A DNA stretch of 64,000 nt, taken from contig NZ_JAOWIF010000035.1 in the NCBI RefSeq assembly GCF_030332225.1, positions 124,001 to 188,000 on the forward strand, in the 5' to 3' direction. The position numbers and the translations under genes were made by a program. The notes beneath the pieces were generated by a model. It had not been told where the DNA came from, made no database searches, and saw only the letters and a program-made list of their open reading frames with translations. Each line of letters starts with the position of its first letter. Within the stretch, counting starts at the first letter, position 1. Origin of the DNA: Citrobacter sp. Cu233 (GTDB lineage: Bacteria > Pseudomonadota > Gammaproteobacteria > Enterobacterales > Enterobacteriaceae). Of this stretch, positions 39,057 to 52,083 are shown in pieces.

Positions 39057-39806
39057 CTACGCAGTACCCGCATAAATATCAAACCGGTGCCCTTTGGTCA
39101 CCACCGCATTGGGCGTCGCCACATCCGCGAGCGGCGGTGCGTAATCCGGGCGTTTCACCACGACACGTTTAGTCGCCAGCTGACGTGCTGGCATCAACAA
39201 ACCATCGGCGTCTAAATCAGGCCCCACCAGCGACTGAAACACGCGCATCTCTTTTTTCACCAGCGCGCTTTTCTGCTTATGTGGAAACATCGGGTCGAGA
39301 TACACCACCTGCGGGCGCGGCGTGATATCGGTCAACGCCGTCAGACTGGACGCATGGATCAGTTGTAACCGCTCCTGCAGCCACAGCCCGATTTCCGGAT
39401 CGGCGTAACCACGGGCCAGACCATCGTCGAGCAGCGCCGCCACCACTGGGTTGCGCTCCAGCATCCGTACGCGGCAGCCAACGGAGGCCAGTACAAACGC
39501 ATCGCGCCCCAGCCCGGCTGTCGCATCGACTACATCCGGCAGATAATCGCCTTTAATGCCGACAGCCTTTGCCACCGCTTCGCCTCGTCCACCGCCAAAC
39601 TTACGCCGATGGGCCATCGCCCCGCCGACAAAATCAACGAAAATGCCGCCGAGCTTAGGTTCATCGCGTTTGCGCAGTTCCAGATGCTCCGCTGTCATCA
39701 CCAGCGCCATCAGATTGTCTTCATCGTGTTCCAGCCCCCAGCGGGCAGCAAGAACAGATAAGGCGCCGTCTCCGGCGCCTGTTTCATCAAGTAAGCAGAT
39801 TTTCAC
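39057..39806 (-). CDS. rsmJ: 16S rRNA m2G1516 methyltransferase RsmJ
   Basis: This 249-residue SAM-dependent methyltransferase matches E. coli RsmJ (YhiQ). The SAM motif is [19 protein letters not shown] and the catalytic motif is [13 protein letters not shown]. It modifies G1516 of 16S rRNA. The gene starts 8 bases after prlC on the same strand, an operon known in E. coli. Confidence 0.96.
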   Translation of the reverse strand: MKICLLDETGAGDGALSVLAARWGLEHDEDNLMALVMTAEHLELRKRDEPKLGGIFVDFVGGAMAHRRKFGGGRGEAVAKAVGIKGDYLPDVVDATAGLGRDAFVLASVGCRVRMLERNPVVAALLDDGLARGYADPEIGLWLQERLQLIHASSLTALTDITPRPQVVYLDPMFPHKQKSALVKKEMRVFQSLVGPDLDADGLLMPARQLATKRVVVKRPDYAPPLADVATPNAVVTKGHRFDIYAGTA

Positions 39807-39814
39807 GCGAATAA

Positions 39815-41857
39815 TCAGCCTTTAATCCCGTAATGCTCCAGCATCGCATCCAGTTGCGGCTCGCGGCCACGGAAGCGTTTGAACAGCGTCATTGGCTCCT
39901 CAGAACCCCCACGAGTCAGGATGCTGTCCAGGAACGACTGTCCGGTTTCGCGGTTGAAAATCCCCTCTTCTTCAAAGCGAGAGAACGCGTCAGCCGCCAG
40001 CACGTCAGCCCACAGATAGCTGTAGTAACCCGCTGCGTAGCCGCCCGCAAAAATATGGCTGAAGGCATGCGGGAAACGGCCCCATGTCGGCCCTGGCACC
40101 ACAGCAACCTGCTTTTTAATCTCTGCCAGGGTTTCAAGGATTTTCGCCCCCTGCTGCGGGTTAAACTCAGCGTGCAGACGGAAATCAAACAGGCCGAATT
40201 CCAGCTGACGCAGAATAAACAGCGCCGCCTGGTAGTTTTTCGCCGCCAGCATTTTATCCAGCAGTTCTTTCGGCAGCGGTTCACCGGTTTCATAGTGACC
40301 GGAGATAAACGCCAGCGCTTGTGGCTCCCAGCACCAGTTCTCCATAAACTGGCTCGGCAGTTCGACGGCATCCCATGGCACACCGTTGATACCGGAAACG
40401 CCGGCCGTTTCGATACGGGTCAGCATGTGGTGCAGGCCGTGACCAAACTCATGGAACAGGGTGATCACTTCATCGTGGGTGAACAACGCCGGTTTACCGT
40501 TCACCGGACGGTTGAAGTTACAGGTCAGATAAGCGACCGGTTTTTGCAACGTGCCGTCGCTTTTACGCATCTGGCCGACACAGTCGTCCATCCACGCCCC
40601 GCCGCGTTTGTTTTCGCGAGCGTAGAGGTCAAGATAGAAGCTGCCACGCAGCTCGTTGTTTTCATCGTACAGTTCAAAGAAGCGAACTTCCGGATGCCAG
40701 ACGTCTACGTCAGTACGCTCTTTGGCGGTGATGCCGTAAATGCGCTTAACCACTTCAAACAGGCCGTTAACCGCTTTGTTTTCCGGGAAGTAAGGACGCA
40801 ACTGCTCGTCGCTGATGCTGTAAAGGTGCTGTTTTTGCTTCTCGCTGTAGTACGCGATGTCCCACGGCTGCAGCTCATCAATGCCAAATTCAGCTTTTGC
40901 GAAGGCGCGCAACTGAGCCAGCTCTTTTTCGCCCTGCGGACGCGCACGTTTGGCCAGATCCGTCAGGAACTCGAGCACCTGCTGCGGGTTTTCCGCCATT
41001 TTCGTGGCGAGAGATTTAAAGGCGTAGCTTTCAAAGCCCAGCAGTTGAGCCAGTTCGTGGCGCAGCGCGAGGATCTCTTCCATTATCGGGCTGTTATCCC
41101 ATTTGCCCGCGTTTGGCCCCTGGTCAGATGCGCGGGTGGAATAAGCGCGGTACATCTCTTCACGCAGAGCCTGGTTGTCGCAGTAGGTCATCACCGGCAG
41201 GTAGCTCGGGATGTCCAGCGTCAGCAGATAACCTTCCTGCTCTTTGGCTTCGGCCTGAGCTTTAGCGGCAGCCAGCGCACTTTCCGGCATCCCGGCAAGC
41301 GCAGATTCGTCGGTGACGAGTTTGGTCCAGCCCATGGTCGCATCAAGCACGTTGTTGCTGTACAGGTTACCCAGTTCAGACAGACGGGTCGCGATTTCGC
41401 CATAGCGCTGTTGTTTTTCTTTCGGCAAGCCAATGCCAGACAGCTCAAAATCACGCAGTGCGTTATCGACCGCTTTTTTCTGTGCGGTGTTCAGGGTGGC
41501 GTAATGATCGCCATCGCGCAGGTCGCGGTAGGCTTTGTACAGCCCCTCATGTTGCCCAACCCAGGTGCTGTATTCAGACAGCAGCGGCAGCGTTTGTTCG
41601 TAGGCTTCGCGCAGCTCCGGGCTGTTTTTCACCGAATTCAGGTGGCTGACCGGAGAGAAAATACGTCCCAGGACATCGTCCACTTCCGCCAGTTGCTGGC
41701 AGAGATTTTCCCAGGTATACGGCGCGCCCTGCGCAACCACTCGTTCAACGTTTTCGCGGCAATCGTTTAGCGCCTTAGTTACAGCGGGCACGACATGCTC
41801 AGGCTGAATTTTAGAAAACGGGGGCAGTTCGAAGGGAGTCAGCAATGGATTGGTCAT
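39815..41857 (-). CDS. prlC: Oligopeptidase A
   Basis: A 680-residue M3 metallopeptidase, the same length as E. coli OpdA/PrlC. The zinc motif HEFGH begins at His469 in [14 protein letters not shown]. It degrades signal peptides and short peptides in the cytoplasm. In E. coli it belongs to the heat-shock regulon; no clear sigma-32 box was identified here. Confidence 0.97.
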   Translation of the reverse strand: MTNPLLTPFELPPFSKIQPEHVVPAVTKALNDCRENVERVVAQGAPYTWENLCQQLAEVDDVLGRIFSPVSHLNSVKNSPELREAYEQTLPLLSEYSTWVGQHEGLYKAYRDLRDGDHYATLNTAQKKAVDNALRDFELSGIGLPKEKQQRYGEIATRLSELGNLYSNNVLDATMGWTKLVTDESALAGMPESALAAAKAQAEAKEQEGYLLTLDIPSYLPVMTYCDNQALREEMYRAYSTRASDQGPNAGKWDNSPIMEEILALRHELAQLLGFESYAFKSLATKMAENPQQVLEFLTDLAKRARPQGEKELAQLRAFAKAEFGIDELQPWDIAYYSEKQKQHLYSISDEQLRPYFPENKAVNGLFEVVKRIYGITAKERTDVDVWHPEVRFFELYDENNELRGSFYLDLYARENKRGGAWMDDCVGQMRKSDGTLQKPVAYLTCNFNRPVNGKPALFTHDEVITLFHEFGHGLHHMLTRIETAGVSGINGVPWDAVELPSQFMENWCWEPQALAFISGHYETGEPLPKELLDKMLAAKNYQAALFILRQLEFGLFDFRLHAEFNPQQGAKILETLAEIKKQVAVVPGPTWGRFPHAFSHIFAGGYAAGYYSYLWADVLAADAFSRFEEEGIFNRETGQSFLDSILTRGGSEEPMTLFKRFRGREPQLDAMLEHYGIKG

Positions 41858-42070
41858 TAGCGCGGTCCTGTTGAAAAGAGTGAATGAAGCGCGTATCCGG
41901 CGCTGTGCATATTATTTGTAGAATGGGGTTAAGTGTAGAGGATTTCAATGCCAGGCGTTGCGCTTTCGCGGCAGTGACGACTTTTCTGTATACTGTGGCG
42001 ATACGCTCTATTTTCGCCCGATTGCACGCCGCTTTCGGGCCTACGTTTATAACCTGGAACACGTTTACCC

Positions 42071-42913
42071 ATGCTCAGTTATCGCCACAGCTATCACGCT
42101 GGCAACCACGCCGACGTCCTCAAACATACGGTTCAGAGCCTGATCATCGAGTCGCTCAAAGAGAAAGAAAAACCGTTTCTCTATCTGGACACCCATGCCG
42201 GGGCTGGCCGTTATCAGCTGAGCAGTGAACATGCCGAGCGCACAGGTGAATACCTGGAAGGCATCGCCCGTATCTGGCAACAGGACTCCCTCCCGGCGGA
42301 GCTGGAACCCTATATTTCTGTCGTGCAGCATTTCAACCGGAGTGGTCAGTTGCGCTACTACCCGGGTTCTCCGCTGATTGCCCGCCAGTTATTGCGTGAG
42401 CAGGACAGCCTGCAATTGACAGAACTGCACCCGAGCGATTTTCCGCTACTGCGTTCCGAGTTCCAGAAAGACGAACGTGCGCGCGTCGCTAAAGCCGACG
42501 GTTATCAGCAGTTAAAAGCAAAATTACCGCCGGTTTCCCGTCGCGGATTGATCCTTATCGATCCCCCATACGAAATTAAATCCGACTATCAGGCCGTCGT
42601 CACCGGCATCAGCGAAGGTTACAAACGTTTCGCAACCGGTACCTATGCACTGTGGTATCCGGTAGTCCTGCGTCAGCAAATCAAACGTATGATTCATGAT
42701 CTGGAAGACACCGGCATTCGTCGCATCCTGCAAATTGAGCTGGCGGTTCGCCCGGACAGCGATCAGCGCGGTATGACGGCTTCCGGCATGATTGTGATTA
42801 ACCCGCCGTGGAAGCTGGAACAGCAGATGAACAACGTCCTGCCGTGGCTACACAGCAAACTGGTTCCGGCAGGAACCGGGCACACTTCCGTCAGCTGGAT
42901 CGTGCCGGAGTAA
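42071..42913 (+). CDS. rlmJ: 23S rRNA m6A2030 methyltransferase RlmJ
   Basis: The 280-residue methyltransferase matches E. coli RlmJ (YhiR). The N-terminal MLSYRHSYHAGNHADVLKH is diagnostic, FLYLDTHAGAGRYQL is the SAM motif and LILIDPPYEIKSDY carries the catalytic DPPY. It is divergent from prlC. Confidence 0.96.
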   Translation: MLSYRHSYHAGNHADVLKHTVQSLIIESLKEKEKPFLYLDTHAGAGRYQLSSEHAERTGEYLEGIARIWQQDSLPAELEPYISVVQHFNRSGQLRYYPGSPLIARQLLREQDSLQLTELHPSDFPLLRSEFQKDERARVAKADGYQQLKAKLPPVSRRGLILIDPPYEIKSDYQAVVTGISEGYKRFATGTYALWYPVVLRQQIKRMIHDLEDTGIRRILQIELAVRPDSDQRGMTASGMIVINPPWKLEQQMNNVLPWLHSKLVPAGTGHTSVSWIVPE

Positions 42914-42966
42914 TCGCAGCCATCGGTGGAACCTTTTAATTTCAGGTATACAATCGCGAATATTTT

Positions 42967-42996
42967 GGCGGATGGCATAACGCTTCTCCGCCCTAC
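42967..42996. repeat. REP-like element between rlmJ and gor
   Basis: GGCGGATGGCATAACGC with CTTCTCCGCCCTAC forms a diverged REP 22 bases before gor. Confidence 0.7.
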
Positions 42997-43017
42997 AATG
43001 AACATGAAGGAGCGGTC

Positions 43018-44370
43018 ATGACCAAGCACTATGATTACATCGCTATCGGCGGCGGCAGCGGCGGAATTGCCTCCATTAACCGTGCGGCAATGTACGGCCA
43101 GAAATGCGCACTGATTGAAGCCAAAGAGCTAGGCGGCACTTGCGTCAACGTTGGCTGCGTACCGAAGAAAGTGATGTGGCATGCCGCGCAGATCCGCGAA
43201 GCTATTCATATGTATGGCCCGGATTATGGTTTCGACACTACTATCAATAAGTTCGATTGGGATAAACTGATCGCCAGCCGTACTGCCTATATCGATCGCA
43301 TTCATACCTCTTACGATAACGTGTTGGGTAAAAATAACGTCGATGTCATTAAAGGCTTTGCCCGCTTCGTTGATGCGAAAACCATTGAAGTGAACGGTGA
43401 AACGATCACTGCCGATCATATTTTAATTGCGACCGGCGGCCGCCCAAGCCATCCGAACATTCCGGGTGTGGAATACGGCATCGACTCCGACGGTTTCTTT
43501 GAGCTGCCAGCACTGCCGAAACGCGTGGCGGTCGTTGGCGCAGGCTACATCGCCGTTGAACTGGCTGGTGTGATTAACGGCCTGGGTGCAGAAACACATC
43601 TCTTTGTGCGTAAACACGCACCGCTGCGTAGCTTTGACCCGATGATTGTCGAAACACTGGTTGAAGTGATGAACACGGAAGGCCCAACTCTGCATACCCA
43701 CGCTATTCCAAAAGCCGTGGTTAAGAATGCAGACGGCAGCCTGACTCTGCAACTGGAAGATGGTCGTAGCGAAACGGTAGATTGCCTGATCTGGGCGATT
43801 GGTCGTGAACCGGCAACCGACAACTTCAACCTGGCTGCAACGGGTGTGAAAACCAACGAAAAAGGGTACATCGTTGTTGATAAATACCAGAATACCAGCG
43901 TTCCTGGTATTTATGCGGTCGGCGATAATACCGGTGCCGTTGAACTGACGCCAGTTGCGGTTGCTGCAGGCCGTCGTCTGTCCGAACGTCTGTTTAATAA
44001 CAAGCCGGACGAGCATCTGGACTACAGCAACATTCCAACCGTAGTCTTCAGTCATCCACCAATTGGTACTGTAGGGTTAACCGAGCAGCAGGCACGCGAA
44101 CAGCACGGTGATGATCAGGTAAAAGTGTATAAATCATCGTTTACCGCGATGTATACCGCTGTGACCTCTCACCGCCAACCGTGCCGCATGAAGCTGGTCT
44201 GCGTGGGGCCAGAAGAGAAGATTGTCGGTATTCACGGCATCGGCTTTGGCATGGACGAAATGCTACAAGGCTTCGCGGTGGCACTGAAAATGGGCGCGAC
44301 TAAGAAAGATTTCGACAACACCGTAGCGATCCACCCAACTGCGGCTGAAGAATTCGTCACCATGCGTTAA
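43018..44370 (+). CDS. gor: Glutathione reductase
   Basis: This 450-residue flavoprotein matches E. coli Gor. The redox pair Cys42/Cys47 is in [17 protein letters not shown] is bound by [18 protein letters not shown] by [14 protein letters not shown], and the C-terminal [10 protein letters not shown] carries the active-site histidine. It reduces glutathione disulfide with NADPH. AGGAG precedes the ATG. Confidence 0.98.
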   Translation: MTKHYDYIAIGGGSGGIASINRAAMYGQKCALIEAKELGGTCVNVGCVPKKVMWHAAQIREAIHMYGPDYGFDTTINKFDWDKLIASRTAYIDRIHTSYDNVLGKNNVDVIKGFARFVDAKTIEVNGETITADHILIATGGRPSHPNIPGVEYGIDSDGFFELPALPKRVAVVGAGYIAVELAGVINGLGAETHLFVRKHAPLRSFDPMIVETLVEVMNTEGPTLHTHAIPKAVVKNADGSLTLQLEDGRSETVDCLIWAIGREPATDNFNLAATGVKTNEKGYIVVDKYQNTSVPGIYAVGDNTGAVELTPVAVAAGRRLSERLFNNKPDEHLDYSNIPTVVFSHPPIGTVGLTEQQAREQHGDDQVKVYKSSFTAMYTAVTSHRQPCRMKLVCVGPEEKIVGIHGIGFGMDEMLQGFAVALKMGATKKDFDNTVAIHPTAAEEFVTMR

Positions 44371-44419
44371 GCGCACACGTGTAGAAAGATTGCGATCGCG
44401 ACTCACTACACGCTCAAAC

Positions 44420-44448
44420 AACGCCCCTCCGGCAACCAGAGGGGCGTT
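44420..44448. terminator. Hairpin between gor and the convergent dehydratase gene
   Basis: AACGCCCCTC (44420-44429) pairs with GAGGGGCGTT (44439-44448). It lacks a long T tract but is strong and lies between two stop codons. Confidence 0.7.
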
Positions 44449-44466
44449 ACATCATCTCAGCCAGCG

Positions 44467-45630
44467 CTATTCAGCCAACGCACGCATCTCTTTAATCAGG
44501 TCTGATTTCCCCTCAAAACCAATGCCCGGCAGTTCAGGCATGACGATATGACCGTCCTCCACCGTCACAGAATCCGGGAAACCGCCGTACGGCTGGAACA
44601 GGTCCGGGTAACTTTCATTGCCGCCCAGGCCAAGACCCGCCGCAATGTTCAGCGACATCTGGTGGCCGCCATGGGGTATGCAGCGTGATGGAGACCAGCC
44701 AAACTGCGCAAGGACATCCAGCGTGCGCAGGTATTCGACCAGACCGTAGGAAAGCGCGCAGTCAAATTGCAGGTAATCGCGATCCGGGCGCATGCCGCCA
44801 TAACGCAGCAGGTTACGCGCATCCTGATGAGAAAAGAGGTTTTCACCGGTCGCCATTGAGCCTGGGTAAAATTCAGCCAGTGCAGCCTGCAAGGAATAAT
44901 CTAGCGGGTCGCCCGCCTCTTCATACCAAAACAACGGGTATTCACGCAGCATTTTGGCGTAGGCAATACTGGTTTCCAGATCAAAACGACCATTGGCGTC
45001 GACGGCCAGGCGTGCTTCATCACCAATTTCGGCGAGTACCGCGTCAATTCGCCGGCGGTCTTCATCCAGCGATGCTCCGCCGATTTTCATTTTAACCACG
45101 TTATAGCCGCGATTCAGGTAGCCTCGCATTTCCTGACGCAACGCGCTCAAGTCTTTACCCGGATAATAGTAACCGCCCGCTGCGTAAACAAAGACGCGCG
45201 GGTTGGCCTCAACGCCCTTCATCTCAGCCAGCAGATGAAACAACGGCTTGTTGGCAATTTTGGCGACAGCATCCCAAATGGCCATATCCAGCGTGCCGAC
45301 GGCGACCGAACGCTCGCCATGCCCCCCCGGCTTCTCGTTACTCATCATGACGTCCCAGATTTTATGCGGATCCAGGTTATTACCTTTGGTATTCAGCAGG
45401 CTTTCTGGAGCAGCTTCCAGAATGCGGTTACGGAAGCGCTCGCGGATCAATCCCCCCTGACCATAACGACCATTAGAGTTAAATCCGTATCCCACAACGC
45501 GGCGTCCCTCTATTTCAACATCAGTCACAACAGCCACCAGGCTGGTTGTCATCTTGCTAAAATCGATATAGGCGTTACGAATAGGGGAAGCGATGGGTTT
45601 AGTTATTTCTACAACATCGAGGATACGCAT
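44467..45630 (-). CDS. D(-)-tartrate dehydratase-like enolase superfamily protein
   Basis: The 387-residue protein belongs to the mandelate racemase subgroup and closely resembles Bradyrhizobium TarD. Its residues fall two positions from those of TarD: Lys182 in VVKMKIGG, metal ligands Asp211, Glu237 and Glu263, and His320 in CIPHGGHQMS. This argues for dehydration of D-tartrate (or a close diacid) to oxaloacetate. A neighbouring transporter is absent, so uptake must be encoded elsewhere. Regulation is probably by the divergent LysR gene. Confidence 0.85.
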   Translation of the reverse strand: MRILDVVEITKPIASPIRNAYIDFSKMTTSLVAVVTDVEIEGRRVVGYGFNSNGRYGQGGLIRERFRNRILEAAPESLLNTKGNNLDPHKIWDVMMSNEKPGGHGERSVAVGTLDMAIWDAVAKIANKPLFHLLAEMKGVEANPRVFVYAAGGYYYPGKDLSALRQEMRGYLNRGYNVVKMKIGGASLDEDRRRIDAVLAEIGDEARLAVDANGRFDLETSIAYAKMLREYPLFWYEEAGDPLDYSLQAALAEFYPGSMATGENLFSHQDARNLLRYGGMRPDRDYLQFDCALSYGLVEYLRTLDVLAQFGWSPSRCIPHGGHQMSLNIAAGLGLGGNESYPDLFQPYGGFPDSVTVEDGHIVMPELPGIGFEGKSDLIKEMRALAE

Positions 45631-45813
45631 GTTTTCTCCGGCGGGTTCTTAGTCAGTTGTGCTCGCACTTACGCGCCTGTAAAAAGTGATAACTCATGCC
45701 GGTTTATTATTGGCATAATGCACGCAGGAAGCATTTAAGGACGCCATCGTCCTGTCTTTTTCCATCTTAAGCAGTGCTCATCTGCTGATCTAATGCCAAA
45801 GAGGCTGGCTGTA

Positions 45814-46740
45814 ATGCAAAATCGGCATCACCTGGAACTCACCTGGCTTGAAGACTGCATTGCGCTGGCGCAGTCACTCAATTTCTCCCGGGCAGCCGCT
45901 TCCCGATATGTGACGCAGCCCGCATTCAGTCGGCGCATTGTCTCGCTGGAAGAGTGGCTTGGAACGCCGATTTTTGAGCGCAACCGCCGTGGCGTCAGCC
46001 TGACTCGTGCAGGGGAAGTGTTCGTCGCTCAGGTACCCGAACTGATCCGGGCGCTTTACACCCTGAGAAATGAAACCATTGAAGCAGCAGGAAATACCCG
46101 ACCAGATGTTATTTTCTCTGCAACACACTCCCTGTCGTTTTCATTTTTTCCGGCGCTGATGCGTAATAACGAAAAAATCGCCCGTTTCGGCTCATTTCGC
46201 CTGCTATCCGACACGCTCAGCGCCTGTGAACGGATGATTGAAAAAGGGGATGCTCAGTTTCTGCTGTGTTATTACCACCCTCACATGCACATCAACCTTG
46301 AGCAGACGAAATATCTCAGCGTCCGCCTTGGACGAGAAATATTATTGCCCTACTCAAAATGCGCTCCCGGCGCTCCTCAGCCGCTCTGGCAGGCAACGGG
46401 GGGCAAAAAATTTCCGTTTCTCTCCTTTTCTGCAGAATCCGGTCTGGGGAGGATCCTCTCGAACACGTCTCCGGTGAATCATGCCCGACGCGGTATGGAC
46501 ATCGCCTTCACCGCCGATCTGGCCGCCACGCTGCTGGCGATGGTCAAAGCCGGGGACGGTATTGCCTGGCTACCGGAAAGTCTGGCGGCTCCGGACGTTC
46601 AGGCCGGGACAATCGTCGTTGCGGCCCCGCAACAGAGTGGATTATGGGTACCCATTGATATCAGACTGTTTCGACCTGCGGCCAGGATGTCCAGGGCAGT
46701 GGAAGAATTGTGGGAAATATTCGTAGGTGAGCAGATATAA
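45814..46740 (+). CDS. LysR family regulator divergent from the tartrate dehydratase gene
   Basis: A 308-residue LysR-type regulator with the N-terminal winged helix LNFSRAAASRYVTQPAFSRR and a C-terminal ligand domain ending ELWEIFVG. I start at ATG 45814 (MQNRHHLELTW) because AGAGG lies before it; an in-frame ATG at 45793 adds seven residues. The 162-183 base divergent spacer suggests it controls the dehydratase gene, with a dicarboxylate as likely effector (inference). Confidence 0.85.
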   Translation: MQNRHHLELTWLEDCIALAQSLNFSRAAASRYVTQPAFSRRIVSLEEWLGTPIFERNRRGVSLTRAGEVFVAQVPELIRALYTLRNETIEAAGNTRPDVIFSATHSLSFSFFPALMRNNEKIARFGSFRLLSDTLSACERMIEKGDAQFLLCYYHPHMHINLEQTKYLSVRLGREILLPYSKCAPGAPQPLWQATGGKKFPFLSFSAESGLGRILSNTSPVNHARRGMDIAFTADLAATLLAMVKAGDGIAWLPESLAAPDVQAGTIVVAAPQQSGLWVPIDIRLFRPAARMSRAVEELWEIFVGEQI

Positions 46741-46763
46741 CCGACGGCCAGGTAAAGGAAAAT

Positions 46764-46795
46764 TATCCAGCCTGCAAAACGTGTCAGGCTGGATA
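46764..46795. terminator. Hairpin between the LysR gene and ccp
   Basis: TATCCAGCCTG (46764-46774) pairs perfectly with CAGGCTGGATA (46785-46795) between two convergent genes. The right flank is AATTATTATT. Confidence 0.75.
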
Positions 46796-46805
46796 GGGGG
46801 AATTA

Positions 46806-48200
46806 TTATTTACCCTGCATATATGGCGTATACACCCCGTTAAGACTTTCAAGGAATGCCACGATATCGTCGATATCTTTCTGCGGCAGTTCTTTACCCA
46901 CCTGATAACGCAGCATCAGTTTCACCGCGCCATCGAGCGTAGGCACATCACCCCGGTGGAAATAAGGTGCGGTCAACGCAACGTTACGCAGACCCGGTAC
47001 TTTCTGGCGCAGTTTGTCACGTAATTCATTCGTGACGTTCATACGACCAATATCTGCCGTGGTGACTTCGCCAAAATTAAAGTCCTTTTTCAGCCCCAGG
47101 GGTTCGAATGAGCGTCCACCTAAAATAATACCGCCATGGCAGGTCGCACACTTATTATCCTTAAACAACTGATAGCCTTGTTTTTGCTGAGCCGTTAACG
47201 CGCCTTCATCACCACGTAGCCATTTATCAAACGGTGCATTTGGCGTAATGAGCGTTTTCTCAAACTCAGCAATCGCGTCAGTAATATTGTCACCACTGAA
47301 TCCCTGTGGATAAACGGCGATAAACTCTTGCTTCAAGGCCGGGTCTTTATCCAGTTTCTGGATAATCTCATCCCAGGATTTCGATGCCATTTCAATCGGA
47401 TTGAGCGGTGGACCACCCGCCTGAGCCTGCAATGTTGGCGCACGACCATCCCAGAACTGTTCAACGTTAAAGACCGAGTTAAAGACCGTCGGCGCATTGA
47501 TAGGGCCAACGGCACCACCGACACCGATTGACGTTTTTCTGCCATCCACACCGCCCGCATTCAGGGCATGGCAGTGCGCACAAGAAATCGTGCTGTCGCC
47601 AGAAATCCGTGGGTCATGATAGAGCGTGAAACCGAGCGCCACTTTACGGGCATCTGTCGGGATACTGTCCGGTATCGGTTGAACCGGTTCGTTGCGATGT
47701 TGAGCTGCCGTATCGCTGCTGGCATAGTACTGCTCGCGTTGTTTTGCGATCCAGCCAAGAATCTCTTTGCGCTCAGCATCACTAACCTTACCGGCCCAGT
47801 GCAGTGCGGTATAACGCGTTGGCGGCATGGTGTCGTACTGCATCACCCACTCAATTTTATTCAGATCGCTTTGTGAAACGGGTTTATCCGCGACCAGTGC
47901 CGCACGCACGGCTTCAAGATTGAAGGATTTATATCCCAGTTGAATATCGTAATTCATCAACTGTTTAGCGACAGGAAAAGAAGAATAGAAAGGTAATTCC
48001 GCTGAAGGGGTATGACAATAATCGCATCCTTTTTCGCGTAAAAACCCTAATACTTTATTATTTTCTTCCAGCGTAGAAGCCTGAACATCAGCTTGTTTAC
48101 TACGTTGATTATCGTGATACCACACATAACCGGATAATCCAAAATAACAAATCACGATGCCTGCTATAGCCATCGCGGTAAGACGGGTAATGATTTTCAT
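46806..48200 (-). CDS. ccp: Tri-heme cytochrome c peroxidase Ccp (YhjA)
   Basis: This 464-residue protein has an N-terminal membrane anchor (about 8-28) and three CXXCH heme sites at 59-63, 207-211 and 351-355, the number known for E. coli YhjA. It is a periplasmic quinol peroxidase that uses hydrogen peroxide as electron acceptor in low oxygen. GAGGG lies 7 bases before the ATG at 48200. The open frame extends 40 codons upstream, but the signal anchor and E. coli alignment favour this start. A perfect FNR box lies upstream. Confidence 0.95.
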   Translation of the reverse strand: MKIITRLTAMAIAGIVICYFGLSGYVWYHDNQRSKQADVQASTLEENNKVLGFLREKGCDYCHTPSAELPFYSSFPVAKQLMNYDIQLGYKSFNLEAVRAALVADKPVSQSDLNKIEWVMQYDTMPPTRYTALHWAGKVSDAERKEILGWIAKQREQYYASSDTAAQHRNEPVQPIPDSIPTDARKVALGFTLYHDPRISGDSTISCAHCHALNAGGVDGRKTSIGVGGAVGPINAPTVFNSVFNVEQFWDGRAPTLQAQAGGPPLNPIEMASKSWDEIIQKLDKDPALKQEFIAVYPQGFSGDNITDAIAEFEKTLITPNAPFDKWLRGDEGALTAQQKQGYQLFKDNKCATCHGGIILGGRSFEPLGLKKDFNFGEVTTADIGRMNVTNELRDKLRQKVPGLRNVALTAPYFHRGDVPTLDGAVKLMLRYQVGKELPQKDIDDIVAFLESLNGVYTPYMQGK

Positions 48201-50276
<2,076 letters not shown>

Positions 50277-50314
50277 ATGTCTGACGGCCTGATGCCACGA
50301 AATGCATCGGGCCC

Positions 50315-51904
50315 TTAGTTAATAGCATCGTACAGCGCGGTGTGGATTTTCTGCCATTTCTTGTTCTCTGCATTGGGATCTGCACGCACACGCAGTTGGG
50401 CCTGTTCCACATCATACTGCTGACGAGCAATGACCTCCGGTGTAGAGCAGAAACTTTGTAGGTAGCTTTTATGCAGTGACGTCAGTGATGCGCCATTCGA
50501 CATGGCATGACTGAGCGTATTCATAAACTGCTGGCAGGGTTTAGCCTCATCCATCTGTGAGGGGTATCGCAGCAGCAGCTTCAGAACTGCGGTATTCCCC
50601 GCGGAAAATGCCTGCTCCGTCCACGCCAGCTTCCAGTCCATCCCCCCTTGCAGAAACAGTGACGTGACGCGGGTATCGTTGCGATCGATAGCCGCTCGCA
50701 TATTAAAGGTATCCCATGTAATGCCCATTCGGGTCACCGATTCTCGCGCGGAAGGTGCATCACGCCGCGGCTCCTCCTGTACTATCTCAACAGCTTGCCC
50801 TGAAGATGCTTGCGGTGCGGGTGCATTGAATAGCCAGAAAGCACCCAGCGAGACTGCCAGTACCATGACACCGACAGCCCCCCACAGCATGCCGGAAATC
50901 AGCTGTTCGCGCTCTTCGGCCGTGCGCTGCGCTCGTTTTTCAGGAGGATCGATACTGTCGGCAATTTCTTTTTTATCGCCTCCGGCCTGCTCGTCTTTTT
51001 GCCTTGCCGTTTCCCAGAATTGACGAACTGTCGACTCATCAGAGTCCAGATATGATGCGGGATTGATACGCGTTCGGCGCTCTTCAAATGCCCGCTGCAC
51101 AGAATGCGTAATTTGCTGGTACTGGTAATTTAACAGCATCAGCTGTACTGACGTCAGCGGTTGCTGAGCAATGACGGCGTTTCGTGCCAGTCGGCAATCA
51201 TCCAGAAACATCCGTAGCGTTAAGCGCGGTTCGACAAACAGCATCAACACTGACGTATCATTAAAAATCTGCGTAAAGTGACGAACAAATAGCTTCTTAT
51301 CGACCACCATCAACGCCAGTTCGCTAAATAACATGCCGTCCAGCGCATCACGCCCTTCGCCCAGCTTTAACCAGCGGCGCAACCGTTCGGCGCCAAAGTG
51401 CTGCTTCAGGAAACTGTTTAGCGGATGCTGATCTGGCCATACCCGAGCGACGAGGGCTTTGAGCGTTAACTCGATTGCGCGAAGCTGACGCTGCGCCCGC
51501 ATCTGCGCATCCGTCCCCCCGATTTCGATATCGGTTTGATAGTTCAGGAGCGGCTGTTGCTGGCGTAATTGCTCCAGTGCCGCCACAAAACGCAGCGCGG
51601 AAATCAGCTGGTTTTCACTGACATCCTGACCACTTTCATACTGAGGCACACTCTGTTGAAGATGGCGTAAGCGCAACGTGAACTGGCTGAGTTGCGCATC
51701 ATTCATCTGCAAACGTCTGGCGACAGCCCCCCAACCGCCCAGATTCAACCGGGCCTGATCGAGTTGCTCCAGAAACCAACGCGGATCTTTGCCTTCAGCA
51801 ACATGCACGCCTAACAGCAGCAGGATTTCCACCGACGCCTGACGAATGATCCCCAAACAGTGTTCAAAGGGCGCACATGTCGCCTGTAACGTGCTATTGG
51901 TCAT
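50315..51904 (-). CDS. Membrane-anchored HEPN-like protein (STY4199-type)
   Basis: This 529-residue protein has a large soluble N-terminal part, one transmembrane helix (about 337-359, GMLWGAVGVMVLAVSLGAFW) and a C-terminal domain with ankyrin-like pairs (MRAAIDRNDTRVTSLFLQGG). Residues 241-250 read RNAVIAQQPL, like the RNxxxH-QxPL region of Swt1-type HEPN domains but with no histidine after the Arg-Asn. The family name is from memory and uncertain. The ATG at 51904 has AGGGA five bases upstream. Its role is unknown. Confidence 0.7.
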   Translation of the reverse strand: MTNSTLQATCAPFEHCLGIIRQASVEILLLLGVHVAEGKDPRWFLEQLDQARLNLGGWGAVARRLQMNDAQLSQFTLRLRHLQQSVPQYESGQDVSENQLISALRFVAALEQLRQQQPLLNYQTDIEIGGTDAQMRAQRQLRAIELTLKALVARVWPDQHPLNSFLKQHFGAERLRRWLKLGEGRDALDGMLFSELALMVVDKKLFVRHFTQIFNDTSVLMLFVEPRLTLRMFLDDCRLARNAVIAQQPLTSVQLMLLNYQYQQITHSVQRAFEERRTRINPASYLDSDESTVRQFWETARQKDEQAGGDKKEIADSIDPPEKRAQRTAEEREQLISGMLWGAVGVMVLAVSLGAFWLFNAPAPQASSGQAVEIVQEEPRRDAPSARESVTRMGITWDTFNMRAAIDRNDTRVTSLFLQGGMDWKLAWTEQAFSAGNTAVLKLLLRYPSQMDEAKPCQQFMNTLSHAMSNGASLTSLHKSYLQSFCSTPEVIARQQYDVEQAQLRVRADPNAENKKWQKIHTALYDAIN

Positions 51905-52083
51905 TATCTTCCCTAAAAGAGCCCAGAAAAGGTGCAGCCTCACGATGTATTTCGTTATCTTTTTATAAACGTGGTACTGCGCAGATTTATACCGCAGTAG
52001 ACCAGAACACATTCATATAACAAATAAATGTGTTTTGCAGTGATAACCACGTAATCATTGAAAATTATTCAGGAGGTAAGCCT

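Noticed and set aside
39833-41770. 645-codon open frame on the plus strand opposite prlC
   Set aside because: It lies fully antisense to the well-recognised prlC gene, has no recognisable domain and is explained by the codon bias of prlC in the complementary frame.
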